Shown: positions 33,830-43,432, numbered from the stretch's first letter. The stretch: DNA of 64,000 nucleotides from Promethearchaeota archaeon (GCA_011365055.1 RDOG01000006.1:171415-235414); one strand, 5' to 3'. Made by a program: numbers and translations. The notes: generated by a model not told the origin, from the sequence alone.

Positions 33830-34912
33830 ATGGAGAAAGATTTTCTTAAAAAATTAATTTCAATTGAGAGTATCTCTGGGAATGAGAATAAAATTATTGA
33901 ATATATTAAAAATTTTTTTGAAAGAAATAAAATAAGAGCAAATATTGATTCAGTAGGGAATATTATCGCAGAAATCGGTTCTGGTTCGAATTGTTTAATT
34001 TTTTCATCTCATGTTGATACTGTACCTGATTTTCTAAAAGTTCAAGAAAAAAATGGGAAAATTTTTGGTCGAGGAGCAGTAGATGATAAAAGTACAACTG
34101 CAGCAATGATTTTATCATTTTTAAAATTTAAAGAATCAAATTTGAATAAAAGAATAAAATATATTGGAATAGTTGAAGAAGAAATTAGTCTGAAAGGAAT
34201 GCAGCCATTTATTTCTGAAAAGATTAAAGCAGATGCTGCAATATTTGGTGAACCTACAAATAATATGGTTTCTATTGCATATAAAGGGAGATTATTATAT
34301 GAAGTTTCATTAATCAATTTAAAGGGACCTCAACATCCAGCAAATATATCTGATTATGAAAATCCAATTTTACTAACATTTCAAATATGGAATGAAATTG
34401 AGAAGTTTTTTTCAGATAACTATAGAGGAAAAACACCATTTTTTTCCGTTATTCCGAATTTAACCGTTATTAATACAAATAATAACTCAAATATTATTCC
34501 CGATAAATGTAATTTCTCGATAGATATTAGAATCCCACCTAGTATTTCTTTAGAAGAATTAAACCAAAAAATTACAGTAATTTTTAAGAAATATAAAGAA
34601 TCTTATCCAATTAATATAAAATTCAAGCTTTTAAGCAAAATTCCTGGTTATAGAATAGATAAAAATGAAAAAATCGTAAAAATTTCACAAGAGGCAGTAA
34701 AATCTATTTTAGACGTTGAACCAAAATTAATAAGAAAGACAGGAACTAACTTTATGAACATATTTGGGGAAATTTTAGGAATCCCAACAGTTAGTATAGG
34801 ACCTGGCAACCCAAAATTAGAACATACTAAAGAAGAATCAATAGATATCCAAGAATACGAGAAAGCAATAAAGATATTTGAAAAAATTATCGAGTTATAT
34901 CTCACTTCTTAA
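33830..34912 (+). CDS. lysK: LysK-type LysW-lysine/ornithine hydrolase (M20 peptidase)
   Basis: Releases ornithine or lysine (or a later product) from LysW. An M20 zinc peptidase: SSHVDTVPDF (about residues 63-72) with the first metal ligands, GRGAVDDKSTTA (about 80-91), VEEEIS (about 119) with the general base Glu, GEPT (about 141), and a C-terminal GPGNPKLEHTKEE. 360 aa. GGAGG precedes it. Its 3' end overlaps the convergent carbamoyltransferase gene by 4 nt. Confidence 0.92.
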   Translation: MEKDFLKKLISIESISGNENKIIEYIKNFFERNKIRANIDSVGNIIAEIGSGSNCLIFSSHVDTVPDFLKVQEKNGKIFGRGAVDDKSTTAAMILSFLKFKESNLNKRIKYIGIVEEEISLKGMQPFISEKIKADAAIFGEPTNNMVSIAYKGRLLYEVSLINLKGPQHPANISDYENPILLTFQIWNEIEKFFSDNYRGKTPFFSVIPNLTVINTNNNSNIIPDKCNFSIDIRIPPSISLEELNQKITVIFKKYKESYPINIKFKLLSKIPGYRIDKNEKIVKISQEAVKSILDVEPKLIRKTGTNFMNIFGEILGIPTVSIGPGNPKLEHTKEESIDIQEYEKAIKIFEKIIELYLTS

Positions 34913-35895
34913 CCTATCAAATATTCTAAAAGTGCTTTTTGTAAGTGTAACCTATTTTCTGCTTGATCATATACAACACTATGAGGACCATCAATTACGC
35001 TATCTGTAACTACAACATTTCTTCTTACTGGTAAACAATGCATAAAAATGGAATCTTTCTTAGTTTTTTCCATTATCTCTTCATTACATATCCATTTTTC
35101 TCTATAGGGTTGACGTAGTTTTTTTTCTTCTTGAAAATTTCCATAATGTTGAAAGGCACCCCAAGATTTTAAATAAACTATATCAGCATCGTTATAACCT
35201 TCATCCATATTATGAGATATTTCAAAATTACTACCACTTCCCTTAGAATTCGTTTTAGCTAAATCTAAAATTTGAGGAGATAATTCAAAACCTTTAGGGT
35301 GAGTTAATGTTACATCCAAACCGAAACGTGTTGAAATTAGCAAGATAGAATTAACTACACTCATTGGAAGAGGTTTTGGATGATATGCCCAGCTAATTGT
35401 TAATTTTTTATTTTCAATTTTTCCTTTAAACTCTTTAATCGTCATTAAATCTGTTAATGCTTGACAAGGATGGTACATATCATCTTCTAAATTTATTATT
35501 GGTACAGTTGAATTTTCACAGTATTCTCTAAGCGATGCATTACTAGCACCATATATCCATTTACTAGCATTTGGAAACATTCTTATAGCAATTAAATCTG
35601 CATATCGGGATAAAACCCTAGCTGTATCTTTTACTGATTCTGATTCTTGACCAATCCATGATTTTTCCGATGACATATAAATCGCATGCCCTCCAAGTTG
35701 GGTCATTGCAATTTCGAATGATGTTCTAGTACGCGTAGATGGATTATAAAAGATCATTATCATAGTTTTATTTTTTAGTGGTTCGTAAATATCATTTATA
35801 TCTTTTCTTTTTTTCATTTCAAAAGCTTTATCAATTAAAAAATTGATTTCATCCAATTTCCAATCTTGAGCAGTAATTAAATGCTTAATGATCAC
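34909..35895 (-). CDS. Carbamoyltransferase of the N-acetylornithine (knotted) type
   Basis: Transfers carbamoyl from carbamoyl phosphate to an ornithine derivative. It has STRTRTSFE (about residues 53-61) for carbamoyl phosphate and HPCQALTDL. The rest follows N-acetyl-/N-succinylornithine carbamoyltransferases and not plain OTC: YHPKPLPMSVVNS (knot loop), YLKSWGA, HCLPVRRN (ordinary OTC has HCLPA) and ENRLHLQKALL with the Lys that is carboxylated in AOTCase. 328 aa. Beside lysW/lysX/lysZ/lysK, the protecting group on its substrate may be LysW, not acetyl. Convergent with lysK. Confidence 0.88.
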   Translation of the reverse strand: MIIKHLITAQDWKLDEINFLIDKAFEMKKRKDINDIYEPLKNKTMIMIFYNPSTRTRTSFEIAMTQLGGHAIYMSSEKSWIGQESESVKDTARVLSRYADLIAIRMFPNASKWIYGASNASLREYCENSTVPIINLEDDMYHPCQALTDLMTIKEFKGKIENKKLTISWAYHPKPLPMSVVNSILLISTRFGLDVTLTHPKGFELSPQILDLAKTNSKGSGSNFEISHNMDEGYNDADIVYLKSWGAFQHYGNFQEEKKLRQPYREKWICNEEIMEKTKKDSIFMHCLPVRRNVVVTDSVIDGPHSVVYDQAENRLHLQKALLEYLIG

Positions 35896-36047
35896 GATTC
35901 TAACCTTGAAATGCTAATAAAAACGAAATGAGTGTAAAAAATTACCTTATAAGATCTTTTATAATATCTAAAGTTTTTATAATTAAAATTAAAAGTTATT
36001 GTATTTTTCTAAAAGAATGTTTTAAATTAAAAAAAAGGTCGAAAAAA

Positions 36048-36962
36048 TTGAAAAAAAATACTGCAGTTATTGGTTGCGGATGGTTTGGAAGAGCGCATGC
36101 ACGTAATTATAACGAATTATCCAATTTAGTTGCAGTTTGTGACGAAAATGAAGAAAAAGCGAGAGAACTCGGAAATTTTTACGATGTTAATTCTTATGCA
36201 AACGTATTAGATTTGATAAAGAATGAACGTTTAGAAGCTGTAAGCGTGGTTTTACCCCCGAAAGAAATCCCTAAAGTAACAAACCAGCTTGCTGAAAAAG
36301 GTATTGATGTGTTGTTAGAAAAACCCTTAGGTTTAAATTTAAAAGAAGTAAAAAATTTGTTAAAATTTGAAGATAGCGTTCGATTGACTTGTGGTTTTAT
36401 TGAATTATTTAATCCTGTTTATAATTTAATGTTAAATAAAATTACCGAAATTGGTAAGATTATTAATGTTAGCTCAAAAAGAATTGGATTAAGGCCAAAA
36501 AGATTTTGGAATTTAGGTGTATTATTGGACCTAGGAATTCATGAAATATATTTACATCAAAGATTATTGGGGGAGATTTCAGAAGTAAAAAGTTTGATTA
36601 GTTATTTTTTGGATGAAACAAAGAAATATGAAGATGCTGCTTTTTTACTCTTAAAATTTCAAAACAAAGTAAATAGTTGCATTGAAGTTAATTGGTTAAC
36701 TCCAACAAAATATCGCGTCATGACGGTCTATGGGGAAAATGGGGTAATTGAAATTGATTTAGCAGCTCAAATATATAAATTTATTAAAAGCTCTGATGAC
36801 GAAATCCCAAAAAAGATAGAATATAGCACACAACCATATATTTATGAAGAACCATTAAAACTAGAATTAAATGAGTTTTTATACTCGAAAAAAAATCCAA
36901 TTCCTTTAAAGGAAGGAATTAAAAGTCTCGAAATTGCATTAAAATCATTAAATTTAGCGTAA
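36048..36962 (+). CDS. Gfo/Idh/MocA-family oxidoreductase
   Basis: An NAD(P)-dependent oxidoreductase with an N-terminal Rossmann domain (AVIGCGWFGRAHARNY) and EKPLGLN (the EKP motif, about residue 90), followed by the C-terminal alpha/beta domain. The open frame begins at 35928, but the extra 40 residues are unlike the family. TTG 36048 puts the Rossmann strand at the N-terminus and has AAAGGTC upstream. About 304 aa. The substrate is unknown; sugars and inositols are common. It is followed after 12 nt by the JAMM gene. Confidence 0.88.
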   Translation: MKKNTAVIGCGWFGRAHARNYNELSNLVAVCDENEEKARELGNFYDVNSYANVLDLIKNERLEAVSVVLPPKEIPKVTNQLAEKGIDVLLEKPLGLNLKEVKNLLKFEDSVRLTCGFIELFNPVYNLMLNKITEIGKIINVSSKRIGLRPKRFWNLGVLLDLGIHEIYLHQRLLGEISEVKSLISYFLDETKKYEDAAFLLLKFQNKVNSCIEVNWLTPTKYRVMTVYGENGVIEIDLAAQIYKFIKSSDDEIPKKIEYSTQPYIYEEPLKLELNEFLYSKKNPIPLKEGIKSLEIALKSLNLA

Positions 36963-36974
36963 AAATAGATAATT

Positions 36975-37844
36975 ATGAAAACTATTATCTATTTTGAAGT
37001 GCTTAATACAATTTTTCAACATGCAAATTCATTTTCATCAAAGGAGGTTGGAGGATTCTTATTTGGATTAATAAAAAATAATAAATTATTTATTAAACGT
37101 GCGTATAGAGGAAAAAAATCTGGTTCTTCAATTCATATTGAGATAAGTAAATTTGAAATGATAAAAGCTATTGAAGAAATGAATATCAAACATCCAAATT
37201 TAAAATTAATAGGGTGGTATCATAGTCATCCTGGGATGGGGGCACACTTTTTTTCTCAAACGGATATAAATACACAACTTAATTATCAAGTTTTCTTTCC
37301 TGAAGCAAAAGCTCTTGTTATTGATACGAAAAAAAAAGCAATTAAACCAATTTTAATCCCTTTTGATCTCCAAGCTTGGCGTGTTAAAAATAATAAAGCA
37401 GAAAAAGTTGAATTTTTTTTAGAGAATTCCTTCAAGAAAAAAAAACATAATTTTGAAAACAACATTAAATTAATAGGAAATAAATTTGATTTTTTAAAAA
37501 GAATTGAAGAATTTGTGCATAAGGAAATTAGTTATAAAGTTGAAATGAATCTAACAAGCTCAAAGTATCATATTAATTTTCAAGAGAATCCAAGAAAAAT
37601 TTTTATGAAAATTTTCACTCAGAAGTACAAAGACTTCGATTTATTTGATTGCTTATTATATGGAACTTTTTCAATCAATGATTCCAAACAAATTATGAAA
37701 TTGGCAAAATTATTTAAACTCAATTTAAAAAGTTACAGTGATAGAAGACAAGGGAAGAAAATTCTTCTTTTAAAAAATATTTCTGAATTAAGAATCAATG
37801 ACTTTTTAGAAATCTTGAAAAAAATTTCAAAATTCTGGAAATAA
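36975..37844 (+). CDS. JAMM/MPN metalloprotease (Rpn11/Csn5-like)
   Basis: A predicted zinc isopeptidase of the kind that removes ubiquitin-like modifiers. The N-terminal 150 residues form an MPN domain: EVGGFLFG with the conserved Glu (about residue 24), then GWYHSHPGMG and SQTDINTQ (about 79-100), very close to Rpn11/Csn5 wording. The zinc ligands H, H and D are all present. The spacer between HxHP and Sx2D is one residue longer than the usual six. The C-terminal 140 residues (Lys-rich, helical) are not recognised. No ubiquitin, E1 or E2 gene is in the window. Confidence 0.88.
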   Translation: MKTIIYFEVLNTIFQHANSFSSKEVGGFLFGLIKNNKLFIKRAYRGKKSGSSIHIEISKFEMIKAIEEMNIKHPNLKLIGWYHSHPGMGAHFFSQTDINTQLNYQVFFPEAKALVIDTKKKAIKPILIPFDLQAWRVKNNKAEKVEFFLENSFKKKKHNFENNIKLIGNKFDFLKRIEEFVHKEISYKVEMNLTSSKYHINFQENPRKIFMKIFTQKYKDFDLFDCLLYGTFSINDSKQIMKLAKLFKLNLKSYSDRRQGKKILLLKNISELRINDFLEILKKISKFWK

Positions 37845-37864
37845 AATAAATTTTTTTTAATTAT

Positions 37865-38251
37865 CTATGCTTTTCTTTTAGAAAATAATGCTTTTAATTC
37901 TGAATTTATTGCTGATCTTGCACTTAATGGAGACATAGGTTTTGGAGCAGGTTTTGGTGGTGGTGGTGGTGGGCTTACTCCTTCAGGAGGAGTTCCAAGT
38001 AATTGAGGTTGAGGCGGAAGAGTAGGTGGAGCACCTTGTTGTAATTTATTTACATCATTTTTAATTGTTTCGATATTATTTGCGTTATCTTGCAAAGTTT
38101 GTTCCAGCATTGACATTCTTTGGGTCAAATCATCGATTGCAGAAACAACTATTGCCATAACTTTCGTCAAAATATCTGAAATTTCATTAACTTGATCCTC
38201 AAGAGGTTGCTCCTTAACAGATTCCATAAAATTAGCGAAATCTTTTGACAA
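37865..38251 (-). CDS. Coiled-coil plus polyproline small protein
   Basis: A 128-aa protein in three parts: a short trimeric-type coiled coil (about residues 20-70, SAIDDLTQRMSMLEQTL... with regular I/L heptads, reminiscent of HSBP1/WASHC3), a proline-rich linker (about 74-105) with PPPPPPKPAPKP, and a basic C-terminal helix (ARSAINSELKALFSKRKA). The plan is that of a multimerised polyproline ligand. Asgard genomes encode profilins that may bind such tracts, so a cytoskeletal role is possible but inferred. Family assignment is uncertain. Confidence 0.8.
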   Translation of the reverse strand: MSKDFANFMESVKEQPLEDQVNEISDILTKVMAIVVSAIDDLTQRMSMLEQTLQDNANNIETIKNDVNKLQQGAPPTLPPQPQLLGTPPEGVSPPPPPPKPAPKPMSPLSARSAINSELKALFSKRKA

Positions 38252-38462
38252 TTTTCATTCTCCAAGAAATTAATGGTTAAAATTTTTCTACATAATTTTT
38301 CTTATAACTTAAAATATTTACCACATATAGTTCACTTTGATCTTTGAAAAGGATTTCGATTTTTTTAAAAGGGATTTCCTTTATTTGAACGTTTTCACAT
38401 TTACATAAAGGATTATTACTATTTATCACTTTAAAATGGAATTTTTTTTTAATATAAACTAA

Positions 38463-39143
38463 TTAAAGACGAATTTCATTTTTCCTAATGATTGACTCAA
38501 GTTCTTTAATCCTTCTATCTTTTTCTTCAAGCTTCTGTTTCCAAATAGATTCCATTTTTTTTAATTTTGATTCCGTATTTTTTATAAATTCTTGACTTTT
38601 TTCTAATTCCTTCAATTTTTTGAAATCTAATTTTAAATTTTCAATTTCTTTTTCTTTTTCGATCCCTTCTTTTTTTATCTCAGATAAATTTTGATTAATT
38701 ATTGAATATTTTTTTTGTTGTTCTATTAGAAGTCTATTCTTTTCTTCATTCTCCTTAATTTTTTCTTCAAGCTCCTTTCTTATATCTAATTCTTGATTTT
38801 CTTTTAATTCTTGCTCCAATTTTTTTATAATGATGAGTTTTTCTTTTAATATTTTTTTTAAATTTTGTTCATATTTTTTTTCTTGTTCAATTAATTTATT
38901 TTCTAATTCTTTAATTCTTTCAATTAATTCGTTTTCGCCTATTTGATTTATCATTTCAGAAATATTTTTTCCATCGTCTAATTTTTTTAATTTTGAGACT
39001 TTTAACTCCTTAAATTTAATTTGAAATTCTTTTATTTTTTTTGTTAATTGATTTATTGTGTTCTGTTGCTGAATTATTCTTTGCTGCTGTTCCATTATCA
39101 AATCTTGTTGTTCATCAATTTTCTTAATTTCTTCTAATGACAT
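38463..39143 (-). CDS. Coiled-coil protein
   Basis: 226 residues of nearly continuous charged coiled coil (repeats such as KELENKLIEQEKKYEQN and KIKENEEKNRLLIEQQKK), starting with a Gln-rich segment (EQQDLIMEQQQRIIQQQN). There is no globular domain, membrane segment or motif. It lies upstream of the polyproline coiled-coil gene on the same strand (gap about 210 nt), and a structural partnership is possible. Function unknown. Confidence 0.75.
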   Translation of the reverse strand: MSLEEIKKIDEQQDLIMEQQQRIIQQQNTINQLTKKIKEFQIKFKELKVSKLKKLDDGKNISEMINQIGENELIERIKELENKLIEQEKKYEQNLKKILKEKLIIIKKLEQELKENQELDIRKELEEKIKENEEKNRLLIEQQKKYSIINQNLSEIKKEGIEKEKEIENLKLDFKKLKELEKSQEFIKNTESKLKKMESIWKQKLEEKDRRIKELESIIRKNEIRL

Positions 39144-39263
39144 TCAATCACGATTTTTTTCTCTATTTATGGATTTTTAAATATTTTTAAAGATAAAAGC
39201 TTTAAATGTTCTATTGAACTTGATAAATAAATGGATTTTCTTTCAAATATTTAATATAAAGGA

Positions 39264-40163
39264 TTGTTTAAAATGAACAGTGAAAATAAGATTAAACAAA
39301 TTGAAAATCTTTCCCACAAGAATTTTCGCTTTTTTGAAGGAAAAATTGAAGGTTATAAAAGTCGTTTTTGCATATTTAAGGAGGAACAGCTTGAAGCTTT
39401 CTATAAATCTTTATCAGAACACTTTATGGAAGGAAAAGAAGCCATTTTAAAAAAAATTGGGCAAGATTATGGAACGGAATTATTTAATTTTCTAATAAAA
39501 GATATGCTTGATGAAAAATTATGTTTTAAATATATTTTAACAGAACTTAACAAGCTTGGTTGGGGAAAATTCTGGAATATTACTTTTGAAAAAGATTCAA
39601 TCTCGTTAGAATATCATTATCCACTTGAAATTTTTGGAGGGAAAGAAATTTCGGGGCATTATATTATTGGAATAATAAAGGGAATTGCTATCGCTTATTT
39701 AAAAGAAGAAGTTAAGGATATCGAAGAAGATAAAATAGAAAGGGGAAACCTCATTTTTTTTAAGTTAAAATTTATTAAAACTTCAATTTATAAACAAAAT
39801 TGGAAAAAATTGAACGAATTAACAGAAATTTTAAACGAATTTGATAATAAATCAAAAACTAATTATTCAATGATCATTTCAGCAACTGGTGAAATATTAG
39901 CTCAAAATAAAACTGATAAGATCGATAAGGATAAGTTCTCAACAATTGTCTCAATGATTCATGGAGGTATTTTAACATTGTCAGAAATGGAAGTTGGGAG
40001 CTTCATTCAATTTGCAATAATGTATGATGATGGCGTAATTATGGCAACATCAACTAATAATAGAAAAGCAATAATTGTAGGGGCATTAAACAAGCAAGCT
40101 TCTGTTAATTTAATTGGAATTGCACTAAAACAATCATGTGAAAAACTAGAAAAAGTATTATAA
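39264..40163 (+). CDS. V4R-like domain fused to Roadblock/LC7 domain
   Basis: A 299-aa two-domain protein. Residues about 20-175 resemble the V4R (4-vinyl reductase/Bet3-like) ligand-binding fold: MEGKEAILKKIGQDYGTELF helix, a GWGKFWNITFEKDSISLEY strand pair, GHYIIGIIKGIAIAYLKEEV helix and a closing sheet. Residues about 180-299 form a Roadblock domain (YSMIISATGEILAQN, then FIQFAIMYDDGVIMATSTNNRKAIIVGALN). The pairing suggests a sensor that talks to a small GTPase. The ligand is unknown. The start at ATG 39264 or 39273 is not settled. Confidence 0.72.
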   Translation: MFKMNSENKIKQIENLSHKNFRFFEGKIEGYKSRFCIFKEEQLEAFYKSLSEHFMEGKEAILKKIGQDYGTELFNFLIKDMLDEKLCFKYILTELNKLGWGKFWNITFEKDSISLEYHYPLEIFGGKEISGHYIIGIIKGIAIAYLKEEVKDIEEDKIERGNLIFFKLKFIKTSIYKQNWKKLNELTEILNEFDNKSKTNYSMIISATGEILAQNKTDKIDKDKFSTIVSMIHGGILTLSEMEVGSFIQFAIMYDDGVIMATSTNNRKAIIVGALNKQASVNLIGIALKQSCEKLEKVL

Positions 40164-40177
40164 AATAAAAAAGGGAA

Positions 40178-43100
40178 TTAAACTCTAGTAATTTTTGTTG
40201 CTCTAGCGATTACTAGTGGACCAATTATTTCATGGACGAATTTTACAATTGAAGGTTGTTGTGAAATTATAGCCACTTGATGAGTAGGTTTCCCAGGTAC
40301 ATGCGGTGCTAGTAAAACTTCTTCATTTTCTCTAGCTGCTGCATATAAATCCATTTCAGGACGTTGACGAACTTCTACATTTCCTTGTTCTAGTAATTTT
40401 GCAACAGCGTTTCTAGAATCTGCTAATATTCTTGATGCTGTTTTAACACGAATCTGTCTTCGAGCATTATTTATAGATTCTAAAGGTAAATCATTAAAAT
40501 CAGGTGTAACTACGGAGATGGTACTTTTAGTTCTATCAACCATATCTGCCATATATTCTTTAATTGCTTCCTCAGAAGTAAGAATCCAAGTTAATTCTGA
40601 ATTTATTGCTAAAATTTTAATAGCTTCAGCCCAAACAGCTCTTAAAACCTTAGCTCTTTCTTCAGCATTCCCTTCACATTCCTTAAATGTTCTTGCTGCA
40701 TCGTTATTAGTATTTGTTAATCTATCAGTTATAATTACATCAGTCTCTTCTAATTTTGATAATATTTGATCATTTAATGAATTAGCGTTTAATTCATATT
40801 CGTTTTGATGAGCAGTAGTGAGATCTAATAATTCAATTTCCATGGTGCTAGCATCAGATTGAAAAGCATCTCTGTGTTTTTCAATTATATCATTATTTTG
40901 TTGACCTGTTAATGTAGTTAATTCGTCAATGGATGCTAAATATTTATCATTTATGCTTGCTATTTCAGTCTTAATGCTTGAAAAACCTTTTTCGATTTCC
41001 GAAGATAGGTTTTTATGAATATCGCTTGTCATTTCATTTACTCTATCAATATCTCCATTAACAAAATCACTGACTTCTGATTTCATACCATCAGTAGTTT
41101 CATTAAGTTCTTTAAATCTAGCGTCTTTTAATGCTTCTTGATTTGATTTATGGGATAAAATGGTTTCATTTCTTCTAGATTTAATTTCTTTTAATGATTC
41201 TTTATTTATATTTATAAGATCTGCTAATAATTTTGTCACAGCTTCCTCTCTAATTGCATGCGATTGCGTTTCAAGTGATGTAACATGGTTATCTAATCCT
41301 TCATAAAATTCTTTACGAGCAGAATCTATTTCGCTTCTATACATATCAGTTCGTTCATCAAGTGTTTCAGATAAAGTTTTTTCAAGATTTGCAGTATCGG
41401 TCCTTAATCTATTAACTTGTTCAATAATTTTTTCCAAAAATCTTTCTTTAACTTCTTCTAATATATCCTTAAATTTTTTTACTAATGATTCATTTCCTTC
41501 ATTTATACTGTCTTTTATTTGATAGAAATCGGTTTCTATTTTTTCTGTTTGATTATTGAATATTTTTGCTGATTCTTCGCCAAAATTTTTTGCTTTTTCC
41601 TTGAAATATAAAATATTTTTATTCATTGCTTCTGAAGTATTAGTATGAGAATTCTCGCTAATTGATTTAAATTCATTTATTTTTTCCAGAATTATCGAAG
41701 ATAACGAATCTGTTGTTTCTTTTTGTAATGATTCTATTTTTTCTGATGAGTCTTCTTGATTTTCATCAAGCTGTTTATTTATTTTAGTATTTAATTCCTT
41801 AATTTTTTCTTTTTGAGTTTTAATTATTTCCTTTAATTTTGAAATTCCTTTATTTGATTTAAGCTTATCAATAGATTCACTAATTGAATTTTTTAATGAA
41901 TCTTGACCTTCTCCAAGACTATTCTTCAAATTATTTGCGCTATCTGCAACTTTTTTAATCCAATCCTCAGATTCATCAGAATATTCCTTTTGCCATTTTT
42001 CTAATTCATTTTCTAAATCTTTAAGTACTTGATCCACTTGGAATTTGCTCTCTTTATTTGTATCTTTTATATCCTTTTTTACATCATTATTAATCTGTTT
42101 CAGTTTTTCATTTGTCTCTTTTGATAAAGAATTCAAATTATCATTTAATTTGTTAAACTCAATATCGATTTTTTTTCGTAAATCATCTTTATTCAGATCA
42201 ATTTCAGATTCAAGAGCTTCAATTCTTTCATCTAAATTTTTTATCAGTATATTTTCAATGGAGGAAGAACTCTTTAGAATTTCTAATTGAGAAGTTATTT
42301 TTTCAACAAAACTATTTTGAATATGATTTAAAATATCTTTAAATCTTATAATTAAATCAGAAGAAATCCCTGTAATGCTATCTTTAAATTGACTAAAGCT
42401 ATTTTCTTGAGTTTCTATTTCATCATTAAAAGTTTTTGCTGCACGTTCTCTTAATTGAGCAGCTCTTCCTTTAAACCAATTAAAATTTTTTTCTTGAAAA
42501 TCTTTTGAATAATTTTTAAGCGTATCCTTTTTCTCATAGACCCCATTTACTTCTAAATTTATTTGATCTTGTAGTTTCTTAGATAAATCATTGAACCAAG
42601 AATCGTATTGAGAAAAAGTTTTGTCTTGATGTTGGTCTAAATCAGTAATAAATTGATCATAATCATTATATGTATCTTTTTGATAACCTGTAATGATTTC
42701 AATAACGTTGGATTTATAGTTGTCAAAGGTACTATTTACAGTGTTTTGTAGTGTTTTAATAGCTTTTTCATGTTCCGACGTAGTATTATTTTCAATATTT
42801 TTACAATTTTCAGTTATATAGTTAAATTTGTCATTTAAAGCATTAGAATTTTCAGTTTCATAATTATCTTTTATTAATTTTTTATGATCACTGATTTTTT
42901 CTTCGTATAAAGCACCAGTATCTTGTTTCCTTTTTTCAACATTATCATTTAAGTCCGTTATGTGTTTTGCTATCGTTTGACTGGTTTTTTCTTTAGATTT
43001 TAAAGTTTCTTCATTAAATTTTTCAATTTGATTATTAACTGCATTAGAGACACTATCTTTTAATAATTGGACTTCTTTATTGAGAGTTTCAATATGTTCT

Positions 43101-43432
43101 TTAATATGTTTATCCAACGTAAGCCGATGATTTCCAACAATATCCTTGAAATTATCTAAATAAGACGTGAAAGCACCCCAAGGAACTGTGGGCATGTATC
43201 GAGGGACTCCACCTTCAGCCATTGCTGCTTGAATTTCTATTGTAAGTCCTTTTTCCAGAAATTTTTTCAAAATATTGTTTGCTTCTTCCATGCCGACTGT
43301 TGCATATGTTGCAATTGATGATACAGTAACATAACCCTTTGCATAAAGCCCCACAAACGCTTTAGCTTCTGCTTCAGAAAGATCTAATCCATCCATTATG
43401 ATTTTAATCATATTTTGACTACTTGTTTCCAT
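40178..43432 (-). CDS. Second wHTH / coiled-coil / TrmB-like C-terminal protein
   Basis: A 1084-residue paralogue in plan of the gene at 3648-7589. Residues 1-75 form a winged helix (LSEAEAKAFVGLYAKGYVTVSSIA, ANNILKKFLEKGLTIEIQ). About 75-930 is long coiled coil with many ...EKI..F...I repeats. The last 150 residues are globular, with MVDRTKSTISVVTPDFN, ENEEVLLAP and EIIGPLV matching the other protein's end. It begins 2 nt after the stop of the AAA/TPR ATPase gene, so the two form an operon. This copy has a more varied residue composition than the 1313-aa one. Function unknown; probably a filament or tether with a DNA-binding end. Confidence 0.88.
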   Translation of the reverse strand: METSSQNMIKIIMDGLDLSEAEAKAFVGLYAKGYVTVSSIATYATVGMEEANNILKKFLEKGLTIEIQAAMAEGGVPRYMPTVPWGAFTSYLDNFKDIVGNHRLTLDKHIKEHIETLNKEVQLLKDSVSNAVNNQIEKFNEETLKSKEKTSQTIAKHITDLNDNVEKRKQDTGALYEEKISDHKKLIKDNYETENSNALNDKFNYITENCKNIENNTTSEHEKAIKTLQNTVNSTFDNYKSNVIEIITGYQKDTYNDYDQFITDLDQHQDKTFSQYDSWFNDLSKKLQDQINLEVNGVYEKKDTLKNYSKDFQEKNFNWFKGRAAQLRERAAKTFNDEIETQENSFSQFKDSITGISSDLIIRFKDILNHIQNSFVEKITSQLEILKSSSSIENILIKNLDERIEALESEIDLNKDDLRKKIDIEFNKLNDNLNSLSKETNEKLKQINNDVKKDIKDTNKESKFQVDQVLKDLENELEKWQKEYSDESEDWIKKVADSANNLKNSLGEGQDSLKNSISESIDKLKSNKGISKLKEIIKTQKEKIKELNTKINKQLDENQEDSSEKIESLQKETTDSLSSIILEKINEFKSISENSHTNTSEAMNKNILYFKEKAKNFGEESAKIFNNQTEKIETDFYQIKDSINEGNESLVKKFKDILEEVKERFLEKIIEQVNRLRTDTANLEKTLSETLDERTDMYRSEIDSARKEFYEGLDNHVTSLETQSHAIREEAVTKLLADLININKESLKEIKSRRNETILSHKSNQEALKDARFKELNETTDGMKSEVSDFVNGDIDRVNEMTSDIHKNLSSEIEKGFSSIKTEIASINDKYLASIDELTTLTGQQNNDIIEKHRDAFQSDASTMEIELLDLTTAHQNEYELNANSLNDQILSKLEETDVIITDRLTNTNNDAARTFKECEGNAEERAKVLRAVWAEAIKILAINSELTWILTSEEAIKEYMADMVDRTKSTISVVTPDFNDLPLESINNARRQIRVKTASRILADSRNAVAKLLEQGNVEVRQRPEMDLYAAARENEEVLLAPHVPGKPTHQVAIISQQPSIVKFVHEIIGPLVIARATKITRV

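Noticed and set aside
35928..36047. N-terminal 40 residues of the oxidoreductase frame as a signal peptide
   Set aside because: The stretch is hydrophobic and basic, but TTG 36048 with AAAGGTC upstream gives the normal family start at the Rossmann strand.
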